The notes below the pieces were generated by a model. It had not been told where the DNA came from, ran no database searches, and saw nothing but the letters and a program-made list of their open reading frames with translations. From NCBI RefSeq assembly GCF_900105255.1, contig NZ_LT629763.1:3916001-3980000 (forward strand): a DNA stretch of 64,000 bases, given 5' to 3'. This document shows positions 28,976-41,918 of this stretch, one piece after another; the stretch's first letter is position 1, and the number at the start of each line of letters is the position of its first letter. The position numbers and the translations under genes were made by a program. Source of the DNA: Halopseudomonas sabulinigri. GTDB lineage: Bacteria > Pseudomonadota > Gammaproteobacteria > Pseudomonadales > Pseudomonadaceae.

Positions 28976-29230
28976 ATGCTGATTCCAGGGCTTCCCCCCG
29001 CGGGGGCGCAGCATGACCCGGTCAAATTCAAGCGGCAGGTGGAACCGACGCGCGAATCGACCGCGGTCGATCAAACCACGGCTGCACCGGTTGAGCGTCG
29101 TCAGCGCGACAAAGGCCGCTGGCCTGAGCGGCGGCGCAAGCGTCGGCGCTTCACGCGTCAGGAGCAGGCGCCGGAGGAGCGCAACTTCGACCTGCCAGAG
29201 AAGGGGCTGCTGGTTGACATAGAAGTCTGA
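28976..29230 (+). CDS. Small basic hypothetical protein
   Basis: This 84-residue protein of unknown function has no membrane segment or signal peptide. The middle is very rich in Arg (ERRQRDKGRW and RRRKRRRF around residues 40-60), and the end is acidic and hydrophobic (KGLLVDIEV). The pattern recalls small conserved pseudomonad proteins next to rapA, but I do not recognise a named family. ATG 28976 follows GAGG at about nine bases. Codon use is like that of neighbouring genes, which supports real coding. Confidence 0.6.
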   Translation: MLIPGLPPAGAQHDPVKFKRQVEPTRESTAVDQTTAAPVERRQRDKGRWPERRRKRRRFTRQEQAPEERNFDLPEKGLLVDIEV

Positions 29231-29310
29231 TGCGGTGATAGGCTGAGCGAATGAAGCAACCCTTGTGCGCCATCGCACCCCAGTGAGGCCTCCGGTCAGA
29301 GGTGTAATGC

Positions 29311-29493
29311 ATGTCTGATAAATCCGATTCTGCCGTGGTTATTGATCTTGCCAAGGCGCGCCGTGAGCGCATTCACGATATTCACGATGCCAAGCTGGAT
29401 GCAATGCGCAGTGCGTTTGCCAAGGCCTTGCCGTTAGCCAACGCCAAGGCGGCGAGCAAAAAAGGCAAGAAGCGCAAGAAAAAGCCACGCTGA
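29311..29493 (+). CDS. Small Lys/Ala-rich conserved hypothetical protein
   Basis: This 60-residue protein begins with an acidic-to-neutral part (VVIDLAKARRERIHDIHDAK) and ends in a strongly basic tail (SKKGKKRKKKPR). AGAGGTG precedes ATG 29311. No function is recognised. Nucleic acid binding is suggested only by the basic tail. Confidence 0.65.
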   Translation: MSDKSDSAVVIDLAKARRERIHDIHDAKLDAMRSAFAKALPLANAKAASKKGKKRKKKPR

Positions 29494-29533
29494 TAAGCGG
29501 CGCCAGTCGCCTGCCGGTTAGATTGTGGTTTCG

Positions 29534-29573
29534 TTGATACCGGTCAATATTTCCCGTTGGGTGTCGGCATAAC
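29534..29573 (+). promoter_or_regulatory. ANR/FNR-dependent promoter of the ccoM candidate
   Basis: TTGAT-ACCG-GTCAA at 29534-29547 matches the FNR/ANR box (TTGAT-N4-ATCAA) except for one base. A -10-like CATAAC sits at 29568-29573. If transcription starts near 29582, the box is centred at about -41.5, the classical activating position. Confidence 0.7.
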
Positions 29574-29604
29574 CTGTGTACATGGATAACGCAGGAGGTG
29601 CCCC

Positions 29605-29724
29605 ATGTACATTGATGCAGCGGTAATAGCAGGTTTGATTACAGTCGGCCTGATACTGGCTTTTTTTGGTGGTGTTGGCCTATTCATCTGGAAAGATATC
29701 CAGAAAACCAAGAACAAGCCCTGA
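29605..29724 (+). CDS. ccoM: 39-residue membrane protein, probable cbb3 oxidase subunit CcoM
   Basis: This short gene encodes MYIDAAVIAGLITVGLILAF followed by a Gly-rich stretch, FIWKDIQK and a Lys-rich tail. That is one membrane helix (about 5-30) with a basic C-terminus. GGAGG lies seven bases before ATG 29605. The layout and the xIAGxxTVGLxxAFF...FIWKD pattern match the small CcoM subunit of cbb3-type cytochrome c oxidase from Pseudomonas stutzeri as I remember it. An ANR box at the activating position upstream fits a low-oxygen oxidase subunit. The main ccoNOQP genes are not in the window. Confidence 0.68.
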   Translation: MYIDAAVIAGLITVGLILAFFGGVGLFIWKDIQKTKNKP

Positions 29725-29781
29725 GTCAGGCTGCCATAAGTTGAGGCATAATGAGCGCTCTGTGTACAAAGGCGGCTCATT

Positions 29782-30408
29782 ATGTCCAGCTCCAGCCCAT
29801 CGGCTGCTCGCCCGCGTTGCGAGCGTTGCTTGCGTTCCGCGCAGCAGTGTTTGTGCCCACTGATCCCCAATCTTAATAGCCACACCCGGCTGCTTATCGT
29901 GCAGCACCCATCCGAGCGGCATCACGCGCTCAATACCGCCAGACTGCTGGCGCTCGGGCTGCAGCAGGCCGAGTTGCTGGTCGCCGAATCCCTTGCCGAG
30001 CACCCGCAGTGGCTTGCCGCCCTGCAGGACCCGCACTGGCGTACCGAGCTGTTGTTTCCCGGCCCTGACGTGCCGCTGGTCAGTGCGCAGCCTGAGGATT
30101 CGCGGCCGCGACGCCTGGTATTGCTCGATGGCACCTGGCGCAAGGCGCGTAAATTGATGCACGTGAATCCGGCTTTGCAGGCGCTGCCGCGGGTTAGTCT
30201 GCCCGCGTCGCTGCGCAGTCGTTACCGGCTGCGCAAGGTGCCGCACCCAGGGGCGCTGTCGACTATCGAAGCGGGCGTCGAGGCGCTGCGAATTCTGGAG
30301 CCTGGCCTGCCTGTAGATCAATTGCTGGCGCCGTTCGATGCCTTGATTGATGCCCAGATCAACGCCATGGGCGCTGATCTTTACGCGCGTAATTACCGCA
30401 CGCACTGA
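29782..30408 (+). CDS. tapT: tRNA-uridine aminocarboxypropyltransferase (DTW domain, TapT/YfiP type)
   Basis: This enzyme transfers the 3-amino-3-carboxypropyl group of S-adenosylmethionine to uridine 47 of tRNA. The 208 residues have an N-terminal zinc-type Cys cluster (CERCLRSAQQCLC, about 13-25). The family core LLDGTWRKARKLM lies near 114-126. RYRLRKVPHPGALSTIEA follows near 150. The length fits the TapT branch. Confidence 0.88.
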   Translation: MSSSSPSAARPRCERCLRSAQQCLCPLIPNLNSHTRLLIVQHPSERHHALNTARLLALGLQQAELLVAESLAEHPQWLAALQDPHWRTELLFPGPDVPLVSAQPEDSRPRRLVLLDGTWRKARKLMHVNPALQALPRVSLPASLRSRYRLRKVPHPGALSTIEAGVEALRILEPGLPVDQLLAPFDALIDAQINAMGADLYARNYRTH

Positions 30409-30591
30409 GGCGCTTCGCAATGCAGTATGTGGACCATCGTGCAGTCGTGTAGTGTGCTTGATTCATGCCGTTTATAACGCGCTTTTCTCCCTTCCTGTGC
30501 CCCCGCTTGTCGCTAGACTGAGGCCACGAGCCATCTGCTCGCCGTGAACAAAACAACAAAAACAGCGGTATTCGATAGTTAAGGGACTCTC

Positions 30592-31419
30592 ATGGAATCA
30601 ACAGGCATGCAGTCAACAGGACAACGGGTCGTTATTACCGGCGCCGGCAGTGGGCTGGGGCGCGAACTGGCGCTGCGCTATGCCCGAGAAGGCGCGCGTC
30701 TGGCGCTGGCCGACATTAATGACGACGGCTTGAAAGAAACTCGCCAGTTGGTGGCGGATGCCGGCGGCTGGAGCTTCAGTCAACGCTGCGATGTGCGCGA
30801 TTTCAGTCAGTTGGCGGCGCTGGCGCAGAGCTGTGAAGAGCGCTTTGGTGGTGTGGATGTGTTGATCAACAATGCCGGAGTGGCCTCGGGTGGCATGTTC
30901 TGGGATCTGAGCCTGGAAGACTGGGACTTTCAGATCGGCATCAATCTCATTGGCGTGGTCAAGGGATGCAAGGCTTTCATGCCGTTGCTGCTGGCCCAGG
31001 GTAATGGCCGCATCATCAATATTGCCTCGATGGCGGCGCATATCCAGACACCGGGGATGAGCAATTACAACGTTGCCAAGGCGGGCGTGGTGGCGTTGTC
31101 GGAGAGTCTTCTGGCTGAGTTGCAGCCGCTGGGCATCAAGGTCAGTGTGGTTTGTCCGTCTTTCTTTCAGACCAACCTGCTGGACTCCTACCACGGGCCG
31201 GATCATCAATCGAAAAACGACATGGCGAAGCTGCTGGAAAGCTCACCCATCAGTGCCGCCGATGTGGCCGACATCACCTATCGCGAAAGCGAGGCAGACC
31301 GCTTCATGATTCTGCCGCACGAACGCGGCCGCCTGGCGCTGGAGCAAAAGCGCGCCGACCCGCAGGTGATCTATCAGGAAATGTTCAAACTGGCGGCGCG
31401 GCGCCTGCAACAGGGCTGA
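30592..31419 (+). CDS. Short-chain dehydrogenase/reductase
   Basis: This 275-residue classical SDR has the cofactor motif TGAGSGLG near residues 16-23, the NNAG motif, and the active-site pair Tyr159/Lys163 in NYNVAK. Asp at the end of the second strand (LALADIN) suggests NAD rather than NADP preference. The substrate is unknown. ATG 30592 is used; ATG 30607 is also possible. It is followed 228 bases later by a thiolase gene, which may point to fatty acid or ketone metabolism. Confidence 0.87.
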   Translation: MESTGMQSTGQRVVITGAGSGLGRELALRYAREGARLALADINDDGLKETRQLVADAGGWSFSQRCDVRDFSQLAALAQSCEERFGGVDVLINNAGVASGGMFWDLSLEDWDFQIGINLIGVVKGCKAFMPLLLAQGNGRIINIASMAAHIQTPGMSNYNVAKAGVVALSESLLAELQPLGIKVSVVCPSFFQTNLLDSYHGPDHQSKNDMAKLLESSPISAADVADITYRESEADRFMILPHERGRLALEQKRADPQVIYQEMFKLAARRLQQG

Positions 31420-31647
31420 GCTGCAGGCATGCGCCTGACCGATCAGTCGCGGCTGGTGGTCGGGCGCTGCGCTTCAAATGGCGCTTTATCACGCCGGTCT
31501 ATTGTGTTTACCCCGGCCCTTCGGGTCATTATGCTTGTTCGCCTCTGGTAGCCGCGGCGGGTGTCGCGCGCAGCCTTTTTCCACGAATACTCGGCCTGCA
31601 CGGCAGTCGGTATTCGTTACACCCCCTGCTGATGTGAGGTTACAAGC

Positions 31648-32832
31648 ATGCGTGACGTCGTTATTGTCGACAGTGTACGGACCGGTCTGGCCAAGTCATT
31701 CCGTGGCAAGTTCAACATTACCCGCCCGGATGACATGGCGGCGCATTGTGTCAACGCGCTGATCGAACGCACCGGTATTGATCCCAAGATGATCGACGAC
31801 TGCATCGTTGGTGCCGGCTCCAATGAAGGCGCACAGGGCCACAACATCGGCCGTAACGTTGCCGTGCTGTCCAAAATGGGTATCGACGTCGCTGGCATGA
31901 CCTTGAACCGTTACTGCTCCTCGGGTCTGCAATCCATCGCCATCGCGGCCAACCAGATTGCATCGGGCTGCTCCGATGCCATCGTTGCCGGTGGTGTTGA
32001 GTCCATCACCATGACCGCCAAGAGCCGTAACACCGATAACTTCGTCAACCCGATTCTGGAAAAAGACTTTCCGGGTATCTACTACCCCATGGGCCAGACT
32101 GCCGAGATCGTTGCGCGTCGTTACAACGTCACCCGCGAGCAGCAGGATGAGTACGCGCTGCAGAGCCAGCAACGCACCGCGCGTGCCCAGGCTGAAGGTC
32201 TGTTCGACGACGAAATCGTACCGATGAACGTCAAATACCAGGTGCAGGACAAGGCCACCGGCGAAGTCAGCGTGGTTGATGGCGTGGTTGACCGTGACGA
32301 GTGCAACCGTCCGGAGACCACCCTGGAAGGTCTGAACAGCCTCAAGCCGGTCTTCGCCGAAGACGGTTCGGTAACTGCTGGTAACGCTTCGCAGCTGTCT
32401 GATGGTGCGTCCATGACGCTGCTGATGAGCCTCGACAAGGCGCTGGAGCTGGGTCTTAAGCCGCTGGCTTACTTCCGCGGTTTTGCGGTAGCCGGTTGCG
32501 AGCCCGACGAAATGGGCATCGGCCCGGTCTACTCGGTGCCCAAACTGCTGAAAGCACGCGGTCTGACCGTGGAAGACATCGACCTGTGGGAGCTGAACGA
32601 AGCCTTTGCTTCCCAGTGCCTGTATGCGCGCGACTTCCTCAAGATCGATAACGAGAAGTACAACGTCAACGGTGGCTCTATTTCCATCGGTCACCCCTTT
32701 GGTATGACCGGCTCTCGCCAGGTTGGCCATCTGGTACGCGAGCTGCAGCGTCGCGGCAAGCGTTACGGTGTGGTAACCATGTGTGTTGGCGGCGGCATGG
32801 GCGCAACCGGCCTGTTCGAAGCCTACCAGTAA
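31648..32832 (+). CDS. Acetyl-CoA C-acyltransferase (thiolase)
   Basis: This 394-residue thiolase cleaves 3-ketoacyl-CoA or condenses acetyl-CoA. The acyl-accepting Cys90 is in LNRYCSSGLQS. The other catalytic motifs are NEAFASQ, GHPFGMTGSR and CVGGGMGATGLFE. No hydratase/dehydrogenase partner (fadB type) lies beside it, so whether it works in degradation or synthesis is open. Codon use is biased toward C-ending codons, as in a well-expressed gene. Confidence 0.93.
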   Translation: MRDVVIVDSVRTGLAKSFRGKFNITRPDDMAAHCVNALIERTGIDPKMIDDCIVGAGSNEGAQGHNIGRNVAVLSKMGIDVAGMTLNRYCSSGLQSIAIAANQIASGCSDAIVAGGVESITMTAKSRNTDNFVNPILEKDFPGIYYPMGQTAEIVARRYNVTREQQDEYALQSQQRTARAQAEGLFDDEIVPMNVKYQVQDKATGEVSVVDGVVDRDECNRPETTLEGLNSLKPVFAEDGSVTAGNASQLSDGASMTLLMSLDKALELGLKPLAYFRGFAVAGCEPDEMGIGPVYSVPKLLKARGLTVEDIDLWELNEAFASQCLYARDFLKIDNEKYNVNGGSISIGHPFGMTGSRQVGHLVRELQRRGKRYGVVTMCVGGGMGATGLFEAYQ

Positions 32833-32844
32833 CACCGCAATCAC

Positions 32845-32899
32845 AGCCGGCCAGCAGGCCGGCTACGTTGCCAGGGCGTGCCATGTGCACGCCTTTTTT
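32845..32899 (+). terminator. Hairpins and terminator after the thiolase gene
   Basis: AGCCGGCC/GGCCGGCT (32845-32864) forms a first 8-bp hairpin without a T run. A second stem GGCGTGC/GCACGCC (32875-32893) is followed by six T and is the likely terminator. Confidence 0.8.
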
Positions 32900-33028
32900 G
32901 TGCGCGCGATTTTTGCTGCTGGTGGGCTGTGTCAGGCGCGCGGCGCTGTGGCACAATGCGGAGACTATTCAGGGGACAGGATCGCGGCGGCTCAATGCGC
33001 GGGTTTCAGCTTATCAGCAGGCTTTGCC

Positions 33029-34021
33029 ATGGCGACTGACGTCCGCCGGGTCGGTTTTGTGCTGCTGCCCGGCACGCACCCGGGCGCGGTCATGCCGGCG
33101 TTGTCGGTGCTGCTCTCGGCCAATCGCATGGCCGAGCAACAGTGTTACGCGGCTGAAAGTTATACGCTGGACGATGGGCTGCTGCAGGCGGACGATGGTC
33201 TGAGCCTGGCGGCGGCGCCTTGGCAGGCGAACGTTGAGGGCTTGGCGCAATTGTGGTTGGTGGCCGACCAACTGTCGGCGGTCGACTTGCTGTCTGCCCA
33301 GTTGCTCGGGCAACTGCGACAAGTAGCGGCGACCGGTGTGTTGCTGGGCGGGCTGGAGGCGGGAGCGGCGGCCCTGGCCCAGGCCGGGTTGCTCGACCAG
33401 CACCGCTGCGCTGTGCACTGGCGCATGCTGGACGAGTTTCGTGAACGCTTTCCGCAGGTGGAGGCCACAACGCACTTGTTTGAGCTGTCGGGCCAGCTGG
33501 GTTCCAGCAGCGGCGGGCATGCCACCACGGACCTGTTTCTGACGCTGGTGGCGCAGGAGCAGGGGCAGGATCTGGCCGCGCTGGTGGCCGAGGACCTGGT
33601 GGTCGAGCGCATTCGCGATGGTAGCGAGCGTCAGCGCATGCCGCTGCGTAACCGGTTGGGCAGCAGCCACCCGAAGCTGACCCAGGCGGTCATTTTGATG
33701 GAGTCGAACATCGAGGAGCCGCTCACTACCGATGAAATCGCGCGCCACGTGTGCGTCTCGCGGCGTCAGCTTGAGCGCATTTTCAAGCAGTATCTCAACA
33801 GCGTACCCTCGCAGTATTACCTTGAATTGCGCCTCAACCGGGCGCGGCAAATGCTGTTGCAGACCAGCAAGTCGATCATTCAGATCGGCCTGTCCTGCGG
33901 TTTTTCGTCGGGGCCGCACTTTTCCAGTGCCTACCGCAACTGCTTTGGCGTCACACCGCGAGAGGATCGCAACCAGCGCCGCGCCCAACAGGCCGCCGAG
34001 GGCGCGGTGAAAGAACCCTGA
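33029..34021 (+). CDS. argR: ArgR, AraC-family regulator with a GATase1-like N-terminal domain
   Basis: In P. aeruginosa ArgR senses L-arginine and controls arginine catabolism. The 330 residues combine a DJ-1/PfpI-like ligand domain (about 1-190) with a C-terminal AraC DNA-binding domain. The latter shows VSRRQLERIFKQYL (first helix-turn-helix) and IQIGLSCGFSSGPHFSSAYR (second). ATG 33029 gives the family start (MATDVRRVGFVLLPG); an open frame to 32783 covers the preceding terminator and is not real. The neighbours aruC-aruF-aruG match the argR position in P. aeruginosa, which separates it from the related CdhR and GbdR. Confidence 0.87.
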   Translation: MATDVRRVGFVLLPGTHPGAVMPALSVLLSANRMAEQQCYAAESYTLDDGLLQADDGLSLAAAPWQANVEGLAQLWLVADQLSAVDLLSAQLLGQLRQVAATGVLLGGLEAGAAALAQAGLLDQHRCAVHWRMLDEFRERFPQVEATTHLFELSGQLGSSSGGHATTDLFLTLVAQEQGQDLAALVAEDLVVERIRDGSERQRMPLRNRLGSSHPKLTQAVILMESNIEEPLTTDEIARHVCVSRRQLERIFKQYLNSVPSQYYLELRLNRARQMLLQTSKSIIQIGLSCGFSSGPHFSSAYRNCFGVTPREDRNQRRAQQAAEGAVKEP

Positions 34022-34071
34022 AACCCGGCGGGTGGCGTCGGGTGACTAACGAATTTAACGCGCGTCACTGA

Positions 34072-35310
<1,239 letters not shown>

Positions 35311-35327
35311 CACACGGAGAGTACGCG

Positions 35328-36347
35328 ATGTTGATCTTGCGATTGGCCAAACGCAGCGATTTGCCGCAGATCGAACGACTGGCGACTGCCAGCCCGGTCG
35401 GCGTCACCTCATTGCCGGCCAACCGTGAGCGTCTTGAGGAGATTCTCTCCGCTTCCCAGGCGTCGATGGCCGAAGAGGTAACTTTCAGCGGTGAAGAGCG
35501 CTACTTCTTCGTGCTGGAAGACACCCTCAGCGGCGAGCTGGTTGGCTGCAGCGGTATCGTTGCGGCCTCGGGGTTTCGTACGCCGTTTTACACGTTCCGC
35601 AATGAGATGTTTGTGCATGCCTCGCGCGAACTGGGCTTGCACAACCGCATCCACGTGCTGTCGCTCTGTCATGACCTGACCGGTCACAGCCTGCTTGCCG
35701 GTTTTCACTTGGCCGCAAGCCAGACCGACCCGGCGGCTATGCAGCTGACGGCGCGTGGTCGACTGCTGTTTATGGCCAGCCACCCGCAGCGTTTCGCTGA
35801 GTCCACTTCGGTAGAAGTAGTCGGCGTTAGCGATGGTGAAGGCAATGCGCCGTTCTGGGACGCGGTTGGGCGCCACTTCTTCGCAGTCAGTTACTCCGAA
35901 GCTGAGCGCATTGGCAGCGAGCGTGGGCGCAGCTTTCTGGCGGAGTTGATGCCGGGTTATCCGATCTACGTGCCGATGCTCTCGGATGAAGCGCAGGAGG
36001 TGATCGGTCAGGTCAATCCGTCGGTGCAGGATGTGTTCGATATCCTGATGAACGAAGGATTCGAGACCGACAACTACGTCGATATCTTTGATGGCGGCCC
36101 GGTGGTGCACGCCAAGACCGCGCTGCTCAATAGCGTGCGCAACAGCGCGCTGGCGCAGGTACAGATCGGTCAGGTCGCACCCGGTGGCGAGCTGTGGCTG
36201 GTGGCCAACACCCGCGTCTGCGAGTTCCGCGCTTGCGCGCTGCAGCTCGACTGGCAGCCGGGTCAGCCACTGGTGCTGGATGCTGAGTCAGCGGCCCACT
36301 TGTGTGTAGCCGAAGGCGATCAGCTGCGTTTGGTCAGGGGGGATTAG
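35328..36347 (+). CDS. aruF: Arginine N-succinyltransferase alpha subunit AruF
   Basis: With AruG, this enzyme starts the succinyltransferase route of arginine (and ornithine) degradation using succinyl-CoA. The 339 residues show the AstA family pattern: an N-terminal GNAT-like half with TSLPANRERLEE and EERYFFVLED, then EVVGVSDGEGNAPFWDAVGRHFF and FDGGPVVHAKT. It begins 17 bases after aruC and ends one base before aruG. Confidence 0.94.
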   Translation: MLILRLAKRSDLPQIERLATASPVGVTSLPANRERLEEILSASQASMAEEVTFSGEERYFFVLEDTLSGELVGCSGIVAASGFRTPFYTFRNEMFVHASRELGLHNRIHVLSLCHDLTGHSLLAGFHLAASQTDPAAMQLTARGRLLFMASHPQRFAESTSVEVVGVSDGEGNAPFWDAVGRHFFAVSYSEAERIGSERGRSFLAELMPGYPIYVPMLSDEAQEVIGQVNPSVQDVFDILMNEGFETDNYVDIFDGGPVVHAKTALLNSVRNSALAQVQIGQVAPGGELWLVANTRVCEFRACALQLDWQPGQPLVLDAESAAHLCVAEGDQLRLVRGD

Positions 36348-36348
36348 G

Positions 36349-37359
36349 ATGCTGGTGCGCGCTGCGGGAATGCAAGATCTGGATGCGCTGCTGGCGTTGG
36401 CGGCCAGCGCTGGCTCAGGGCTGACCACGCTGCCAGCCAGCGAAGACCGCTTGGTTGAGCGCCTGCAGCGTGTCGAGCAGAGCTTTCGTGGCGAGGCGCC
36501 GCAGGCCGACGCCGACTATCTTTTTGTGCTGGAAACCGCCGAGGGTCAGGTTGTCGGGACCAGCGGCATGCTCGGTGCCGCCGGTATGCGTGAACCCTGG
36601 TACAGCTACCGGATGGGGCTGACGGTGGCAGCGAGCCGCGAGCTCGGGGTCTACCGCCAGCAGCCGACGCTGTTTCTGGTTAATGACATGACCGGCGCGA
36701 CCGCGCTCTGCTCCTATTTTCTCGATCCGGCGTATCGACAAGGCGACAGCCCGCGGTTGTTGTCCAAAGCGCGCTTCATGTTCATGGCTGATTGCCCTCA
36801 GGACTTTTCCGCACGGGTGATTGTCGAAATGCGCGGCGTCTCCGATAGTGCCGGGCGCTCGCCGTTCTGGGACAGTCTGGGACAGCACTTTTTCCGCATG
36901 GATTTCGCCCGTGCCGATTACCTTACCGGGATCGGCAACAAGGCGTTCATCGCCGAAATGATGCCCAAGTTTCCGCTCTATGCCTGTTTTCTCAGTGATG
37001 ATGCACGTGCCGCCATCGGCCAGGTACACCCTGACTCCGAGGCCGGGCGTGCGGTACTGGAAGAAGAAGGCATGTGCTATCAGGGTTACGTGGATATCTT
37101 CGATGGCGGCGCGACGCTGGAGGCGCAGCGCAGCCAAGTGCGCGCGATTCGCGACAGCCGCACCCTGCTGCTGGCCGTGGGCACACCTGGCGATGAGGCG
37201 GTTCCCCATCTGATCTATAACCGGCTGCGCGACAATAGCCGCATGATCGCGGCGCAAGCACGCGTTGCGGCAGGCACGCTGGTCGTGTCGGCGGCCTCTG
37301 CCGAGCTATTGAAGCTGCGTGCCGGCACACCGGTGCGGGCGGTTGCGCTGCAGGGTTGA
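36349..37359 (+). CDS. aruG: Arginine N-succinyltransferase beta subunit AruG
   Basis: This second subunit of the arginine/ornithine succinyltransferase has 336 residues and is a paralogue of AruF. It keeps the AstA landmarks TTLPASEDRLVERL, EMRGVSDSAGRSPFWDSLGQ and YVDIFDGGATLEAQ. In P. aeruginosa aruD, aruB and aruE follow. Here the next gene is alaS, so the later pathway steps must be coded elsewhere or be missing. Confidence 0.94.
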   Translation: MLVRAAGMQDLDALLALAASAGSGLTTLPASEDRLVERLQRVEQSFRGEAPQADADYLFVLETAEGQVVGTSGMLGAAGMREPWYSYRMGLTVAASRELGVYRQQPTLFLVNDMTGATALCSYFLDPAYRQGDSPRLLSKARFMFMADCPQDFSARVIVEMRGVSDSAGRSPFWDSLGQHFFRMDFARADYLTGIGNKAFIAEMMPKFPLYACFLSDDARAAIGQVHPDSEAGRAVLEEEGMCYQGYVDIFDGGATLEAQRSQVRAIRDSRTLLLAVGTPGDEAVPHLIYNRLRDNSRMIAAQARVAAGTLVVSAASAELLKLRAGTPVRAVALQG

Positions 37360-37448
37360 GCTGGCGGCTACCGTCGCGCGCTGATCGTCTATGGTGAACA
37401 TAGAGAATATCAACCGTACAGATAATGCATCCTGTGGGCTGATGCCTA

Positions 37449-37454
37449 TATAAT
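37449..37454 (+). promoter_or_regulatory. -10 element of the alaS promoter
   Basis: A perfect TATAAT lies 113 bases before the alaS ATG. The -35 region is weak (TGCATC at 17 bases), so an activator or extended contact may be needed. The leader of about 105 bases is GC-rich. Confidence 0.5.
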
Positions 37455-37567
37455 GCCGCTCTTTGCCTAGCTTCAGCAGCTCTCCGGGTAATCACCCTCT
37501 CACGCGGCGCAGACCGCGAAGCACCCTCCGATCTGCAGCAGGCCGACCAGTTTGTGGTAAGGGACTT

Positions 37568-40189
<2,622 letters not shown>

Positions 40190-40285
40190 GGTCTGCTGTT
40201 ACTGCAGATGATTATGGAGGCACCTTAACCGGGTGCCAGGCAATGGTCGGCTAGCCGATCTCCGGGTGAGGATAGACGTAGCAAA

Positions 40286-41521
40286 ATGGCGCTTATTGTC
40301 CAGAAGTTTGGTGGTACCTCGGTTGGCAGCGTTGAACGCATCATGCAGGTCGCCGAGAAAATCAAGGGCTTCAAATCCAACGGGCATGATCTGGTGGTGG
40401 TGGTATCGGCCATGAGTGGCGAGACCAACCGTCTGATTGATCTGGCCAAGCAGATTCAACCCGAGCCGGATGCGCGCGAGATGGATGTCATCGTGTCGAC
40501 CGGTGAGCAGGTCACCATTGGCCTGCTGGCCATGGCGCTGAAAGCGGCTGGTGTGCCAGCGGTCTCCTTTACCGGGTCGCAGGTGCGCATTGTTACCGAC
40601 AGCTCCCATGGCAAGGCGCGCATACAGCAGATTGATGACGATCGCTTGCGCGCCGAGTTGGCTGCAGGTCGCGTGGTTATTGTGGCGGGCTTTCAGGGTG
40701 TGGATGAAAACGGCGCCATCACAACCCTGGGTCGCGGTGGCTCGGACACCACCGGCGTGGCACTGGCTGCAGCGCTGAAGGCAGATGAATGTCAGATTTA
40801 TACTGATGTGGATGGCGTCTACACCACTGATCCGCGGGTTGTTGAGAGTGCTCGCCGTCTGGACAAGATTACCTTCGAAGAAATGTTGGAAATGGCCAGC
40901 CTGGGCTCCAAGGTGCTGCAGATCCGCTCGGTCGAGTTCGCCGGCAAGTACAACGTCCCCCTGCGGGTGCTGCACAGCTTCAAAGAAGGCCCTGGTACCC
41001 TTATTACCCTTGAGGAAAATGTGTCGATGGAACAACCCGTCATCTCCGGCATTGCATTCAACCGTGATGAAGCCAAACTCACCATTCGTGGCGTGCCGGA
41101 CACCCCCGGTGTGGCTTTCAAGATTCTGGGGCCGATTAGCGCGGCAAACATTGAAGTCGATATGATCGTGCAGAACGTATCGCAGGATAACACCACCGAT
41201 TTCACATTCACCGTGCATCGCAATGACTTCCGCAAGGCAGAGACTATCCTGAAGGAAACGGCCACCAGTATTGGTGCCCGCGAAGTGGCTGCCGATGACA
41301 AGATTGCCAAGGTATCCATCGTCGGTGTGGGTATGCGCTCTCACGCTGGTGTGGCCAGCAGCATGTTCGAGGCCTTGGCCAAGGACAGTATCAATATCCA
41401 GATGATCTCTACCTCTGAAATCAAGGTATCGGTGGTGATCGACGAGAAGTATCTGGAGCTGGCAGTGCGCTCGTTGCACACTGCCTTTGGCCTCGACGCG
41501 GAAGCCGCGCAAGAGGCTTGA
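40286..41521 (+). CDS. lysC: Aspartate kinase LysC
   Basis: LysC makes the first step of the lysine/threonine/methionine pathway, the phosphorylation of aspartate. The 411 residues have the start VQKFGGTSVGSVERI, the kinase motif FQGVDENGAITTLGRGGSDT and tandem C-terminal ACT domains (about 265-400) for amino-acid feedback. The gap after alaS (about 96 bases) holds a weak inverted repeat GGCACC/GGTGCC near 40217-40235 but no clear terminator. Confidence 0.97.
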   Translation: MALIVQKFGGTSVGSVERIMQVAEKIKGFKSNGHDLVVVVSAMSGETNRLIDLAKQIQPEPDAREMDVIVSTGEQVTIGLLAMALKAAGVPAVSFTGSQVRIVTDSSHGKARIQQIDDDRLRAELAAGRVVIVAGFQGVDENGAITTLGRGGSDTTGVALAAALKADECQIYTDVDGVYTTDPRVVESARRLDKITFEEMLEMASLGSKVLQIRSVEFAGKYNVPLRVLHSFKEGPGTLITLEENVSMEQPVISGIAFNRDEAKLTIRGVPDTPGVAFKILGPISAANIEVDMIVQNVSQDNTTDFTFTVHRNDFRKAETILKETATSIGAREVAADDKIAKVSIVGVGMRSHAGVASSMFEALAKDSINIQMISTSEIKVSVVIDEKYLELAVRSLHTAFGLDAEAAQEA

Positions 41522-41672
41522 GGTTTACCTGATTCTCGCAGGCCGGTAACGGTCTGCGTGCAAGGGCACGGTCTCTGGCTGCCGTGTCCGCCTGTGACCC
41601 TTCAGGGCCGGAGGCAGCAAGCCGGTTTTTTTGCAGACTGTTGTGTCCTGATCATGAGCAAGGAGAAAAGGA

Positions 41673-41858
41673 ATGCTGATACTCACTCGACGGGTTGGTG
41701 AAACCCTGATGGTAGGTGATGAAGTGACCGTGACCGTTCTGGGTGTCAAGGGCAACCAGGTACGAATCGGCGTGAACGCCCCGAAAGAAGTGGCCGTGCA
41801 CCGTGAAGAGATTTACCAACGGATTCAGAAAGAAAAAGACGAAGAACCAAATAACTAA
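41673..41858 (+). CDS. rsmA: Post-transcriptional regulator RsmA (CsrA)
   Basis: This dimeric RNA-binding protein represses translation by binding GGA motifs in leaders. In pseudomonads it is titrated by small RNAs of the Gac/Rsm system and tunes secretion, biofilm and motility. The 61 residues match the family closely, with [15 protein letters not shown] at the start and the binding Arg in [19 protein letters not shown] precedes ATG 41673. It is followed by tRNA-Ser. Confidence 0.98.
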   Translation: MLILTRRVGETLMVGDEVTVTVLGVKGNQVRIGVNAPKEVAVHREEIYQRIQKEKDEEPNN

Positions 41859-41875
41859 TTTTATTGGGTTTTTCC

Positions 41876-41904
41876 TTGCATTACGCAAAGCGCGCAGTTA
41901 ATAT
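41876..41904 (+). promoter_or_regulatory. Promoter of tRNA-Ser
   Basis: TTGCAT (41876-41881) and TAATAT (41899-41904) are 17 bases apart, with a GC-rich discriminator after. Confidence 0.7.
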
Positions 41905-41918
41905 TCTGCGCGTGTTAC

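Noticed and set aside
40217..40235. Inverted repeat GGCACC/GGTGCC before lysC as a riboswitch
   Set aside because: It has no resemblance to the lysine riboswitch and is only 6 bp long.
41600..41640. Terminator after lysC (CCGG...CCGG then T run)
   Set aside because: The stem is only 4 bp, which is too weak to call.
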